Source: Mesostigma viride
Taxonomy: Eukaryota > Streptophyta > Mesostigmatophyceae > Mesostigmatales > Mesostigmataceae
Length of the DNA: 64,000 nucleotides
Direction: 5' to 3'
NCBI GenBank assembly: GCA_009746045.1
Contig: RPFO01000296.1
Location: 62,001-126,000 of the forward strand
Part shown: in pieces, positions 37,037-49,662 of the stretch
How the letters are laid out: every line of letters starts with the position of its first letter
How positions within the stretch are numbered: the stretch's first letter is position 1
Notes under the pieces: model-generated
Told to the model about the DNA's origin: nothing
The model's input: only the letters and a program-made list of their open reading frames with translations
Database searches by the model: none
Program-made: the position numbers and the translations under genes

Positions 37037-38574
37037 TTGAGAATTAGACGTTTAGCCTTGATGGTGGCTGCCACGAGCTCGAAACCATATTTTGATGACT
37101 GGAAAACATATCAGTGGCGGTCCAGCAGTACGGCAGGTTTGACTATCTCCCTGCTAGTGCACACCGGCTAGCTCGGTCACCGTGCTTCAATCCACCAGCT
37201 ACTGGGTACCTAAACACTGCAGCAGTTATATCCACGCGCTATTCGAGCGTCTTCGTTTTGCGCGGCATGGCCAATAGCATTTTTGTGTACACCTTTCTCC
37301 GTTGTCTCTCACGCATTATAGTCGCTTGGTTGATATAGCTTTAGGCGATGTTGCCTTACAAGATCTCATCCGTGTGCAGACATCTTCCACACCTCGGCAT
37401 GCAGTATTGAGTAGATCAGATTGTAGAACTCCTGCGCTCTCATAGTGCAGTGTAGTTAGCATAACTTTCGAGTTGTTGGCTCTCGGTCAAGAGTGTTTCT
37501 TACAGTAATTTGGCTAAAGCTTTGGCACTGGCCTCCGCATCGCTATCCCGCAATGCAGCCGCGGAAATCAAAAGCGTCTGAGAGGTCCTGTGTCAAGTTT
37601 GGGCTAAAGCTTTGTAAGCTATGTAGAATAGCGAGCAGCATTCAAAGCACACGTTTGATGCTCTTTCTTACAATAATAATGTGCCTACATGTACCAATGG
37701 TTTTTGGGCATCCTGTCAACCATGATGGCTGGTAGAGCATCTCTTTGCCTAGAAGGCTTAGCCGCAAATGAACCCCCTGGTGGGAGGAATTCCCCCATAA
37801 AGCAGGTCAGGTTAGTAGGTAAAATGGTTGCATTATTATCTGATAGTTATTTTAAGGCCAAGCTATCCCTCCCCAATAGACAGGTACCCCTACCTTATGT
37901 AATCACAACTAGTACAGATATACCCCAAGCAATCACATTTTTGGAAGCAAACTTGTTGGGTCCAATTGCGCTTATGGTAGTTACTATATCCTATGAAATA
38001 CCCCGGTATTTGATTAGATAGCTTGAAGTGATGTAGCAATGGAACCGAAGTATAGGACTGGGTAAATGATGGCTATGGCCCTTACTTCATGGCTTAAAGG
38101 AAACAAACTGTTGTTGCGATGGGGTGAAGCAGAAAGACAACCACGATGGGTCAATGAGTGCAACAAGGTGTCGGAGGATGAAAATCTATCGTTGTTGTTT
38201 GAGGAAGGATAGATCCTTTGGGTGCAGTGGCCGGGGGGGAGGGGGGGGAGGATTCAGTCATGGGTGATGGGTCAGTACGCATGGTGTATTGCATTGGTCC
38301 TCTAGGTATACATCTTGCCAAGAGATCCGGTGTGGAGACCGATCAGCCGCAGGGATCGAAGGTTCAATGGTCTGGGTGGGAAATTTGGATTGAAATGAAC
38401 CGAGGAGCTTTGGGGGCGTAGTAGCCCCCTTGTAACGTTGCCGCTCAAAAGAGCTAGAGCCTTGAGGTAGACCTGGGCTCACCGCCGCACATATTGCTGC
38501 CAGTCGTTGGCTTGCCCGCGTTACTCGGTATTGTTCTCTTTTTTCCCGGCCTTTGAAATGGGTGGCGCCTGCAG
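37037..38574. other. Intergenic; may hold the first exon of the next gene
   Basis: No gene was recognised. The following exon opens after GCCTGCAG (38567-38574) in the middle of a coding frame, so an upstream exon is likely but was not found. Confidence 0.4.
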
Positions 38575-41500
38575 GATTTGCTGGGCCTGCAGAGCCAGGA
38601 CGTTGGCCAGGCGTCCCTGGAGGGCCCCGGCCAACAGCCAGCAGAGTGGCCGCATGAGCAGCAGGCGCGACTGTGGGAGTTGGCGAGGAAGCAGGAGGAG
38701 GAGCTACGGGCGCTGAGGGGGGAGCTGGCACGGGTCAAGGGAGAGATGAGAGATGAGAAGGTGAAGGGAGAGCTCGTGCAAAAGAAGCTCGCGCGCACGG
38801 CACTGGAGCTGGAGCTGGTAGAAGCCAAGTCGCAAGCGGCTGTCGATGAGGAGGAGAAGGCAGTGAATGATTGGCAGGAGGGACCCCCCTCGCTGGTGGC
38901 ATGCGGGACCCCCCAGCGTGAGCCATGGCCTGGGGTGGCTGATGCCATCAGCCGGTTGCTTGGGAAATCACCCACCGTAGTGCCCCCCAAGGCGCCCGCG
39001 AGCAAAGATGCCGCAGATGCAGCGCGCCGCGCCTGCAAGCTACCAGGGCCCTCGCCCTCTGCACGGCACAGCCCAGGCGGGGCACTACCAGCCCAGGGCA
39101 AGCCAGGAGGGTTCCTGGCAATGCAGGGCGTGCCGACAGCCGGCGTCGCAGCTGCGGCCACAGGGGGCTTGAGTAATGCTGCCGGACGCATGGCACCTGC
39201 TCTGCCTGGCTCTGTGGCTGCTGTTGCTGCAAAGGACAAGCATCCAGCCACGCCTGATGCTGCTAAGCCAGGCAAGGGGCCACGGCCGCCAAGCACGGGG
39301 GGGGGGGGCGCACAGGGCTCCGTGCGGCCTGCAGATGCGCCGCGTGTGGCAGTAGCGATGGATGCCCATGCGATGGAGGCACAAAGGCAGGAAGCCGCCG
39401 CTGGTGGGCAACGATCGGCAGGCACGACCGTGACCGCAGACACGGGGCGCGCGCCAGGGGAGGTGCCGCCACCGCTGGAGCTGCCGGGCATGGCCAGCTC
39501 GCGTGACGGGCCAGCTGTCCGTGCGCAGCTGCCGCCTCTGGTTGGTGGGCAGGGGCATGGCGTGGTGGCGGAGGAAAGTATTAGCATGAGAGCAGAGGAG
39601 GGCCGCTGGTTCTACTTGGACGCCCATGGCCGCATGGTGGGTCCCCACCCCATGCGCGTGTTCCGTGCCTGGGCCCGGCATCGGCTGGAGCTGCCAGCAT
39701 CCACGCCGCCCGACCATGATGCACCGCCCTCATCGCCTCAGGAAGCGGCGGAGAGCGAGCCGCCCCCGCGCAGCTTTGTGCCTGGGATGACACTTCGAAG
39801 GGAGGAGGACGGGCTGTGCTTGCCCGCTGTGGCTGGCCGGTTGCATGTGCCACCCATCCGCAGCGAGGCAGCCGCCACACAGGCAGGGCCAGGGGGGCGC
39901 GCAGGAGCCGGCGGGGGTGGCCAGGTGATGGGCACTGGCGCATGCGCCTCCGTAGCGGCTGGCAGTGGCGTGCCTCCTATGACTGCCATTCCTGGGTGGC
40001 AGCGGCTTCGGGTGGACCGGGGGCAGGCGGTGGAGGAGGAAGACGCGCGGATGCCCGTAGCCCCCCCCGAGTATGGCGCGCTCGTCCGTCACGTGCTGCA
40101 CTCGTTCCTTGTCCGCGACGTGATGGCGTCCGCGTTCGCCCCCGTTGGCCTGTACTTGGAAGCGAGGGAGGCGCGGTTGAGGGGAGCGGGTAATGCTGCC
40201 GACGCGGCAGCTGCGCCGGGGACCGCGGCACCCAGGGGTTTGCCATCAGTGGGGCTTGTGCTGAGCACCACGGAAGCAACGGTCGCTGGGGATGGCCGAT
40301 CAAAGGCGGGCGCGGGCGCATCCATCCCCTACCCTACGACTGTCCCGCGGGATCCGCCACCTGCGTCAGGGTCTCAGCACACGGGCGCGTCGGCCACGGC
40401 AGCACCACTGGCGCATGCCTCTGCGACGGCGCGCGAGGAGCCTCTATCCTTGGCTGCCCCAGCGTTTCCAGGTCTGTTTGGTGACATCGAGGGGGTGAGG
40501 AGGCTGCCCCAGATCTCGAAAGTGAAGCCAGAGGCCGCACCCAAGAGAAAGAAAGAGGGGGCCAAGGCGGCCGGTGTCAAGCGTGGGTGGGGAGAGGAGG
40601 ACAGCGGCGGCGCGAGGAAGGCTCCGCGGGGACCGCCGGCAGGTGAGTGTGAAGAGGCGCTCAAAAGTGAATGTAAAGAAATGTGTTGTAACGTAAAAGA
40701 GAAGATCCTTTTCCCGCTGCATGGTTGTTGCACCGCGGGTTTGGGCGTACTGGCGGGGTGCGTAATGTGCCCCGGGTGGCACAGGGGGTGTTTTGGGGTT
40801 GGGACTTAAAGCCTGCAGGAAGGGGACAAATAGAGATGACGGGGTGCATAGATTGTGGAGGCATGGCCGCTCTAGAGTGACCACCAAGGAACTACAGCCC
40901 TCCGTAGCATTTCGTTGAGTCAAATCTGTATTACCATAAATATGCCTGCCTGTGGTGGTTTCATGGTGCAAACCTGGCATAAACATGCATACCTGTGGTG
41001 GTAGGATTGTGCATAACTTAACTAGTATAAAGACCTTGGTAGAAGTGCAAGCAAGTCTAAATACAAGCATACCTGCCTGTGGTGGTGTAATCTCCTCAGT
41101 GATGTCTCGGTAGCCCTCCCATGACATTAGACCTGTACTGGTACCACTGCTATACATCATGTAACATTTATTCCAGTTTCATTCCCTTGCTCCCGAATCG
41201 ATGACGCTGCCACCATTCCCCATGGCCCGCTGTGGCACGCCCCATTCCATCCTGCACTGGCCGCCATCATCCGGCACGACGAGTCGATCCCCTGGATGTA
41301 CCACAGATGATTCCCTACGGAATCGCTGTAATAAAAAATGACCTAAACAAAACATGCTGTGTGGCACTGGAGTAGGCACGGCTACGCTTGGCCCTATTCC
41401 ACCTGTGTCCATTCCACCCGCATTCTTGAAACGAGTTCCCCTTTCGGTGTCCATGAGTGTGGCCGTGCCTGGCCCCACCTTCTCTATGCCGGCTGACTTG

Positions 41501-43479
41501 CGGTAGCCGTCATGCGAGCTGCAATATCTGCCTTCTTGGAGATCGAGCAGATGTCACATTCGCACGATGTATTTCTCAGCCTTGCGTGTGGCCCTCCAAA
41601 CCCCCCTATCCCCCTATCCACCCCACGCCTACACCTGTTTTGTGCCCGCACTCGTTTTGCGTCTGTGCCCGTGTGAACTGCGCCACTGCCCTCGCCACAG
41701 ACAACGTGGGTGCCAGCAGCAGTGCGCAGCCCACCGCATGGCCTGACGACCGCAATGAGACCGAGCATCCCTCCGAAGCAGGCAGGGGCGAGGGGCCAGC
41801 GGGAGGTGGCAGGGCGTTGGATGCCAGGCACGGTGGGGACACCCTGCCAGGTGGCCAGCCTGACGTTGTATCCGCGGTGCCCCTGGTCGGCGGGCGTGGC
41901 GCGCCATCCCAGCCACCGTTCGCAACAGGGGTTACGCGGGACGCGGGCCAGATGCAGCGCCAGGGGTCCCAGGGGGGCATGACCGCTCAATCGGCTTCTC
42001 CATCGGCATCCGGCAAACGAGGTGAAGGGCGCGAACGGGGACAGGGAGGTGAAGGAGGTGAAGGGGGCGAGGGCGGCGAAGCGGACCGAGATGCTTTCGC
42101 GTTTATGGCGGAGTTGGGAGAGCTATCTCCTGCCAGCAGGCGCCGGCGGGAGACTGGCCTGTTCCTGCCCCCTGGCATCCTGGGCCATGTCTTCCTGCAG
42201 CTGCAGGGTGACCTGGCGTCGCATGCTGCGGTGGCCGCCACGTGCCGCAGCTGGCGTGAGGTGCTGCTGGACAGGACGTATCCCAAACTGAAATGCGTCG
42301 ACCTGAGCCGCCTGGGGCCACGTGCCGCGCATGCGGCGCTGCAGGCCATCCGGGAGCACGTCCTATCTCAGGTAGGCAGGGCGGGGGGCTGTGTTGTCCC
42401 TGTGTTGCGTGGTTGTGTGACAAAAGGGTGTCAAGGAAGAGGATTAGGAAGAGAGACATCAGGAGGGGGGGGGGGGCAAGGGGGAAGAAGCGGCGGGGGA
42501 AGAAAGGGGCGGCCTTGACAGGGTGGTGCGGGTATGAGACGCGTTTGTATGTGGTATGAGTGTCTCGGCAACTATAGCAAGGGATGGAATGGCCGAGCAT
42601 GGGTGCCAAGTGGCAAGTGTTTCGCACCTGCACACGTCATTCGGGGCATTCTGTGCATCTATTGTTGAGCAAGAGGAACGGATGCCAGGGGAGATGCATC
42701 CCAAGCATGCTTCTTGTCGGTGCACTGCAGCAGAGAAACGCAGCCATGCTTCAAACGTTGTCGCAACAGCAGGCATGGCGACACACTGCGGTGGCAGTCC
42801 CAATCATGATGAGGGGTCTTAAGTCGTGGGGAGATACCCCTCCGTTATCGTCTGGGGCAGGTTGGCAGCGTGTTGCCTTGGGTCAGATGCGTTACGTTTC
42901 CTGTTTTACACGGGCGGATTGGTTGCCCAGTCAGCATCAGGGAACCGCTCGTAGCGGTCTGCAGCGTGGGGAGTAGGACGCCTTCGCTGGCATGATGTGG
43001 AGCAGGCCGTTTGCCCTGTTGAGACGTCGTGTAACTAGGGATGTCATACCATCCCAGTTAAGGACTCTGTGGCACTTTGGTTGTCCCTGGGCGAGCGGTT
43101 GTCTCATTCACCAACTTACTTGGCATGTGTCTGCGGTCACTGTGCGCATGACCTGCCTGATCATGCAACGCGGATCCGCCGCACCTGATGCCCCCGCCAG
43201 CGTTGGCCCCTCGTGAAGAAGCTGGTCCTGACCGACTGCACGTCACTGACTGCCGACGACGTCACGTCTCTGCTTGCCGACTGCCCTGGCATCCGCGAAG
43301 TCCACATCGACCGTTGCCCTCAGCTGTACCCGCTCGCCACCGCCGCACAGGGGAGAGCGGGCGCTCCTGTCTTCAAGGGCGCGCCTCAGCCAGGCCCCCC
43401 GCCGCCTCCGCCTGCGCGCCCCACGGCCACCAGGACGGCGATGTCGGCGGCTGATAGTTCTTGGTCGCACGGCTGTTAG
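38575..43479 (+). CDS. Coiled-coil / GYF-like / F-box / LRR protein (5' partial)
   Basis: Three exons join in frame: about 38575-40642, 41701-42371, 43201-43479 (TAG). The split codon G/AC at the first junction and phase 0 at the second both fit. Exon 1 encodes a coiled coil ('ELRALRGELARVKGEMRDEK') akin to the ankyrin protein at 31.5 kb, a long Ala/Pro/Gly-rich region, and a GYF-like motif ('WFYLDAHGRMVGPHPMRVFR', about 39609-39668), a fold that binds Pro-rich peptides. Exon 2 ends with an F-box ('LPPGILGHVFLQLQGDLASH', 'AATCRSWREVLLDRTYP'), the Skp1-binding part of SCF ubiquitin ligases. Exon 3 gives leucine-rich repeat units ('VKKLVLTDCTSLTADDVTSL') and a Pro-rich tail. A substrate-adaptor role is inference. 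The start is unresolved and the 3' end may extend by alternative splicing. Confidence 0.75.
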
Positions 43480-45060
43480 TTCTCGGCCGAGGAGGTGGCC
43501 GTTCGGCGCATCATCACCGAGCTGTGCCAGCTGAATGCCAAGGGGGCTACGGGGTGGGGGTGCGGAGAAGACGGTGAGCTGCCGTGACTGGCTGCCATGT
43601 GGCGTTCATTGGATGGCTGCCATGTGGCATTCATGGGGAAGGTTGTCACTTGGCTGTAGCCCCTCTTTCTATCATTTCTGCCCTGACCATTTCCCTTGCA
43701 TGCTGCCACGAGGGCCGTGTGGGACAGCTTGGCGTTTCAGTGGCCAGAAACCCACAAGATAGTGATGAAGGCGTCTGGAGTGGAACGGTGGGGGAAGGGT
43801 GGAGACCTGCGGGAGACGGGAGGGCGTGCGGGAGAGGCTGAGGAGTGGACATGGGAGGAAATGGCCGGGCCAGGAAGAAAGGCGGGGGCAGGGGGGAGGC
43901 CATATGCTAAGTGTGCGGACCGGGGGGGGAGGGCTCGGCGGGGACCATGCAGTGTGTGTGCTTATCATAGCAATGTCCGACGTTTAGCATCAATTTTGCA
44001 TGCACCTCATTTGACCCCTGTTTTTTTCTTGGGTGCTACATGTCCATTTCCAACTGCAGCACGACTAAGACGCATATTTCGACCCAGCTGGGACCTGTTT
44101 GTGGTCAAGACGGTTGCCATCTCATGAGAGGGCTCTTGCATTTGACATGTCTGATTCACCTAGGGTGGAGCCATGGAGGACCGTCTTCTTAGACTGGTGT
44201 CCTCGCATCGTATTGGTGGGCAACTTCTTTTTCGCTGGCTACCTGCGTTTCCAGGTGCCCCTGGAGAACGCCGAGGCGCTGGCGGTCGCATCACTGGGCC
44301 CAATGGACCTGACCCCCTTGGTCGCATCAGAGGGTCAGTGGCTGCCGCTGGGGGAGTCACACGGGGCATATATATTCGATTGCAGGTGAATATGAGGGTC
44401 GTGTCCCCGCAAGACGGGCTAGATAGGTTCCGGCCAGATCGGTTTCGTTCCTGGTCCCGGCTCTTGTTGCCTTGTGCACGCGCTTGTGCTAATGATTCGG
44501 CTGTGTGTGATAGTGGAGAAATCGGCGGCAGACCCCAAGGACGCCACAGGCAGAAACTGTTTCGGGCACAGAGATGACGCCATACACACGAATAAGGCTC
44601 TCACACAATGAGTATGCCACAGATGCAGAGGGCGTGCTGAGGTTTTGCCTGAGACAGCAATCCAACTTGCCTGTGCATCGCGTCTGGGATGAACCCAAAG
44701 TTCATGGGCGCCACATCAACTCGGTGCATTTGAACTGTAGCCAGGTGGGTTGCCATCGTATTCGATGGCCTGCCTCGCACAACTGCCAATTGGGTGCCAA
44801 CCTGCAACGGTCTTCAATGTGGCATTGGCGTCTTTCACGCCACAGGCAGGTTTATACTCCCACTTGCGCACGTGCTTGTTGCCTGTGTGAGCATTCCGTT
44901 TTGCTTATAAATCTTCCCCTGCTTCCCTCTTCCTTTCCCTTTCCCTGCGTGATCCAGGCATGCTGCGCTGTCACGGTAGGTCCGACGTAGGCCGGAAGCA
45001 TGCCATCAGCACAGCCATGCACACTGCGATTCCCTCGAATTGCTTAACTGTTCAGATTGC
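43480..45060 (+). other. Possible extra exons downstream of the F-box gene
   Basis: Several protein-like stretches occur on the plus strand but could not be joined with confidence: 'SAEEVAVRRIITELCQLNAK' (43483-43574, followed by GTGAGC), 'VWDSLAFQWPETHKIVMKAS' (about 43719-43780), 'RLRRIFRPSWDLFVVKTVAI' after CTGCAG (about 44060-44126), and 'PLENAEALAVASLGPMDLTP' (44257-44388). They may be 3' exons of an alternative form of the gene or of a separate short gene. Confidence 0.3.
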
Positions 45061-45225
45061 GATTCCTTCTAATGGCTGGTGTGGTTGACGGACTGTGTCC
45101 GATTATCCAGTGGATCAGGAAATGCGCTGCCACCGTCTCACCTGTGGCCCCGCTCGTTTTATTCTTCTCGATAGGGCTGCCAGGGGCATGCCCCCTTGAG
45201 AGGCTGGTGGAACCTGCCTTAGGGA

Positions 45226-45492
45226 CGGAGGGAGGGAGGGAGGGAGGGAGGGAGGGAGGGAGGGAGGGAGGGAGGGAGGGAGGGAGGGAGGGAGGGAGGG
45301 AGGGAGGGAGGGAGGGAGGGAGGGAGGGAGGGAGGGAGGGAGGGAGGGAGGGAGGGAGGGAGGGAGGGAGGGAGGGAGGGAGGGAGGGAGGGAGGGAGGG
45401 AGGGGGAGGGAGGGAGGGAGGGAGGGAGGGAGGGAGGGAGGGAGGGAGGGAGGGAGGGAGGGAGGGAGGGAGGGAGGGAGGGAGGGAGGGAG
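45226..45492 (+). repeat. (GGGA)n microsatellite
   Basis: About 265 bp of GGGA repeats with one odd unit near 45400. Confidence 0.95.
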
Positions 45493-47475
45493 CGAGGCGG
45501 GCGCCACTAGCCTTGTCAGATCCAATGATCTCGCGCTGCCCACCCTTTGCTGTGATGTACGAGCCAATCTATGGCTGAAATTTCAGGATTGGGCGGCGTA
45601 AGACTTACATGGTCACTGTGGAAGGGTGCGACTGAGCTTCCCTATTATAGCATGAATGAAGAGAGGGGCAAGGTGTCACGTCATCGCGGTACCCGTGAGG
45701 TTGCAGGCTGTCCCTTGTGTTGTTGGATGGTGTTGCTTGGCTGGCTGGTTGCACTTGTGAGTTAGCCCGCTGTATTATACGGTAAATAGGCCGTATTATA
45801 CAATACGGGGGGGGTGGTTGTTGTACTGACTGACTAGAAATTCGTATCTCGAGTTCTCAGCGCAAATACGCCGCATAATATCAAGGAGACAACCAGCGCA
45901 GGCCAGAAATCGGGAGAAGCCGGACCATGGTAGCTCGAGCCTGCCGTTATCTTGTCCGCGTGTTCGAGTTGTTCAGGATGATGAAGATGAATGGTGATGG
46001 AAATGTGTATCCTTGTGCATTGAAATTATGGCTGGCTTACGTGTAGAGCGACTAGATGACCTAGACGGTGGGGCCGGAAACAGCATGCTTGATCAGGGCG
46101 TGTGTTTCGAGCCTAACTGGCCGGGAGTGTCTAGTGGTGAGCACCATTGCTGCGATCGCTCTCCCACCATTTACGAGGAAATACCCGCAAATGGAAAACC
46201 ACTGAAAAGGTCTAGCTAGTCAGTCATCACGTTAGCCATGCCATGATTCCAAACGTCCAAGAACTGCTCACGGTGCAAAGGCAAAAAGCCGGAGGACAGC
46301 ACTTTCAAATGTGTGGCGGGAACCAAAAACCTGCGTATGCCAGAAAGGCATCACGTTAGCATTACCTCATGTCTGCATTTGCTGGGGCAGCTTTCAGGGT
46401 TTGCTCTGTTGGGTTCCCACCCTATTGTAATGCCGTACTGCAGTTGTATACTTACCCGAATGATGTACTTCATGTGCCTCCCTGGGAGAGCTGTCCGGGT
46501 TGTTGAAGTGGGCACTATACCTCTTTGTTAATATCAGAAGGCTAAGGCTTTTGAAAGAGGGTAGGATGATCAGGCCTAGGTTTAGGGAGGCGGGGAGGGG
46601 GAGGAAAGGGAGGGGGAAAGGGAGGGGGAAAGGGAGGGGGAAAGGGAGGGGGAAAGGGAAGGGGAGGAAGGAAGTGGGTGGAGGGGAAATGCTGATTTGA
46701 TTACGGGGGAGACAGCACAAGCGGGAGGAGGACATTACGTGAGTTGTTGAGTGTTGTCCCCGACACATGGCAGGTGTCAGCTTTGGAGAGGCTCGCGAAA
46801 GCCAACGCAAGAAAAGGAGAAGGGGAAAATGGGGACTGGCCAGTGGTGGGGGTGGGGGTGGGGAGGGGTGGGGGGCTTCGAGGGGGGGGGGGCGATGGGG
46901 GGTGGAGGGGGGGGGGGGGGCGGGCGGAATCGAATTTCTCTATTTTCTCAGCGAAAAGATCGCCAGCTCTAGGACGATTCTGCACATGCACTAGTGCGGG
47001 AGCTTTTCAATAAGAGAGTTCTTTCAGTCGAAGTATCTGCGCTAGCGCTGACTGCTGCCTGTAGTCCCTGCACTTGCATGTTTATGCTCCCATCCCATGC
47101 CCTCCCCTCCCCCTACTCCCACCTCTGCCCTTCCTTTGCTATATGACATATCCATACCGCAGGAGCGAGGGCCGTTTGAGCCTCAGAGCCCTTGATTAAT
47201 CAAGCCTCAGAGCCCTTGATCAATCAAGCCTCAGAGCCCTTGATGAAGTTATCCTCAGACCCTGATAAAGCAAGCCTCCGAGCCTCAATAAGCTGAGCCT
47301 CATAGCGTGGGAAACCCAATCATTGTTTTTGTCAATCCTTGCTCCCTCTGTGAGAGCAATCTAATTTTGTCGAGTGCCTCTTCCCTCAGGGCGATCCGCC
47401 TTGTTGTTCCGTGCCATACACTCAACGCCAGAGAAACCGGAGATCCCGACCACGTAAGTCTGCACCGAACCGCCC
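45493..47475. other. Intergenic with old repeats
   Basis: Bases 45885-45970 (ATCAAGGAGACAACCAGCGC onward) are a longer copy, minus sense, of the 3'-end family also seen at 6066-6140. A purine 12-base repeat (GGGGGAAAGGGA) lies at 46594-46665 and G-rich runs at 46840-46925. At 47185-47305 a unit with GAGCCTCAGAGCCCTTGAT repeats about five times. No gene was recognised. Confidence 0.45.
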
Positions 47476-49017
47476 ATGTCAAGTCCTCCTCCCCGCCCCG
47501 CCGCCAGCAAGACACCAGCGGGCGCGGCCGATGGCGCGGTCGGCGTCACCGCACCAGCGGGTGCCGCTGCCAATGTCCTGCTTCCCGGAGGCACGGTCAA
47601 CGGCCCGGCCTTGCAAGCCCTGTCGCACGCGATGAGCACGCAGCAGCGTTCGTTAGAGGTGACCGGGCAGCCATGCTGGGGGGGGTCGAAGGAGATGATG
47701 TCATTGTTTGAGAGGCTGAAAGAGGACCTGTCGCTCGATGTTGGGTACACCTGGAAGTCCCTGGAGCTGAGGCTGCTGCGGGCCCAGGCAGAGCGGCCGC
47801 TGAACGAGCACGAGATGGCGGTCCAGAGGTGGATGGAGACGACCGCGGGGAGTTGGGCCGTGAAGGTCACGGGGTCCACGCCGCTGCACTTTGCGTCCGG
47901 GAATGGAGACGTGGAGATTGTGAGATATCTCGCACATCAGAGCTGGGGCTAAATTTAGCGTGGTGGACAAGGATGGGGATACCCCGCTCGCAATTGCGAT
48001 TGACAAGGGGCACCTCGAGGTGGTGAAGTGCCTGGCGCAGGCGGGAGCGCGGATGGCCGTGTGCAGAGGGGAGAAAGGCAAGAACTGGCCCGCGCTGCAC
48101 ATCGCCGTGAATAAGGGCTCCTCGGGGTGGATATGGTGGGTGCATTGCTTGCTGCGGGGGCGGACGTGAACGCGGCCGCGTCGTACAAGATTCCCCACAC
48201 CGGGCCTGGCTGGGTCACGCACACGGTTGTCACCAATGAGACTGCACTTCTCCTCGCTGCGAGCTATGGTAACGAGGCCGTCGTGAAGTCCCTGTTGCGT
48301 GCGCCAGGTGTGCACGTCGACGCGGAGCGCAGCACACAGGACCGCAGTTTTGACCCCGTCTATGAGACGCCCCTCCAGCTGGCGCTCAAGGCCAAGCGGT
48401 GGACCATCGTGGCTCTCCTCCTCGAGGCGGGGGCGGACATCGCCGCCATTAAGTATAATAGCCCAACTGGGGGGTACTGGGTCTTGGGCTCTGAAGCAAT
48501 GGAGACGCTCGCGGAGAAACTAGACCTGGCGCAGCTGATGCTGCGGAGAGGTGTCACGGATGTCAAGCAGCTGGGCCCGTGTCTTTGCGCGGCCGTCAGG
48601 AAAGGATCTATGCCGATCGTGGACGCCCTGTTGGAGGCGGGGGTGGACCCCAATTCGACCACGGATGAGCTGGGGCCGCCTGGCTACCTATTCCCGAGAT
48701 CTGACACAGCGCTCTACCTGGCCATTTCCACAAAGAACTTGGCCATGGTGGAGGGGCTGCTGCTTGCAGGCGCGGACCCGAACAAGCCGCGGAATGGGCA
48801 CTTGAGCTATGAGGAGCCGCCTCTCTATGCTGCCGCTCAGAGCGGTGACGTAGAAATTGCAAAGCACCTGGTGGACTCAGGGGCAGATTTGGCAAAGACC
48901 GATTGTTGGATGAATCTTCGTGAAACCAGGCTAACCATATTCGAAGCAGCTGCCGGTCACCCAGAGATGTTGGCATACCTGAAAACCTTGAGCATAAGCG
49001 GAGGTAGTGCGAATTAG
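47476..49017 (+). pseudogene. Ankyrin-repeat protein paralog with two frame changes
   Basis: From ATG 47476 (MSSPPPRPAASKTPAG) the frame encodes an N-terminal helical region ('LEVTGQPCWGGSKEMMSLFE') and a first ankyrin repeat ('STPLHFASGNGDVEIVRYL'). Near 47938 the sense passes to the next frame ('AGAKFSVVDKDGDTPLAIAI', 'DKGHLEVVKCLAQAGARMAV'), and near 48125 it returns to the first ('VDMVGALLAAGADVNAAASY' to the stop at 49017). Homology with the protein at 31460-33670 runs through both joins, so each is a small indel and not an intron. Either the copy is broken or the sequence has two indel errors. The N-terminal coil of its paralog is absent. Confidence 0.85.
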
Positions 49018-49066
49018 AGAGCCCGGACAGGGTGAATGCCTGCTAGAATCTGGCGGCTTTCTCGAT

Positions 49067-49135
49067 TAATTAATTAACACGTAACAGCGTTACGTGAGCA
49101 TAAGTCCTCCGTACAGACGAGTGGGATGGGATGCT
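49067..49135 (-). mobile_element. 69-bp terminal retro-insertion with hairpin
   Basis: GGCTTTCTCGAT (49055-49066) and GGCTTTCTTGAT (49136-49147) flank the insert, one mismatch in 12. It reads on the minus strand GGACTTATGCT, hairpin 49078-49096 (CACGTAAC/GTTACGTG, loop GCT) and TTAATTAATTA. It begins 50 bp after the ankyrin stop codon. Confidence 0.6.
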
Positions 49136-49456
49136 GGCTTTCTTGATGGGCATGTTTATTTATACTAGTGACCTGTACTTGTTGTATTAACCCATATTTG
49201 CGTTGTTGTGAGCAATTGCCCAACATTACCCACCAATGAGCGAGGGCTAGGGGGCCGAGAGGCCACAGCCGGGACAGGGAGGTGTGTAACTGTTAATTCC
49301 CACACCTTAGCTAGTAATTAAATGAACATAATTAGTCGAGACTGAACAAGTCTCGAGTGGACACGTGTGTAATACTCCTACACACACAGATCTCGAATGA
49401 TTTATCTAGTGCAAAATCCGAATGGCTTGCATCACTCCCCGGAAAGGGGAACTTTT
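49136..49456. other. No gene seen
   Basis: I found no coding signal or repeat relative except the shared target-site copy at its left edge. Confidence 0.4.
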
Positions 49457-49645
49457 GCGGTTGGACTGTAGGTGTCAGCTGGCGATGCCTTAGGATCCGA
49501 GGAGACGCCCGTCCTATAGTCAGCAAAAGTTGGTGCGAGAGGTCCCCAGTTCGATTCCGGCCTGGATTCATTTGCAGATCGCGTTTTCCGCGGACCGGCA
49601 CTGAACGCAAATGGTTTTCACCTTTGCGGCGTGCCAAATCAGAAT
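49457..49645 (+). mobile_element. tRNA-like SINE, plus copy
   Basis: The same unit as 28646-28840: GATGCCTTAGGATCC, GTCCTATAGTCAGCAAAAGT (A-box-like), CAGTTCGATTCCGG (B-box-like AGTTCGATTCC at 49548-49558), then TTCATTTGCAGATCGCG and the body. It lacks the duplicated GGCCAGGCC found in the other copy. Confidence 0.75.
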
Positions 49646-49662
49646 AAATAGTCCATGAATAT

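Noticed and set aside
38454-39587. Long minus-strand frame of 377 residues
   Set aside because: It is the antisense of a GC-rich coding exon. The plus strand has the coiled coil and GYF-like motif.
45057-45578. GGRE/PPSL repeat proteins
   Set aside because: Frames of the GGGA microsatellite.
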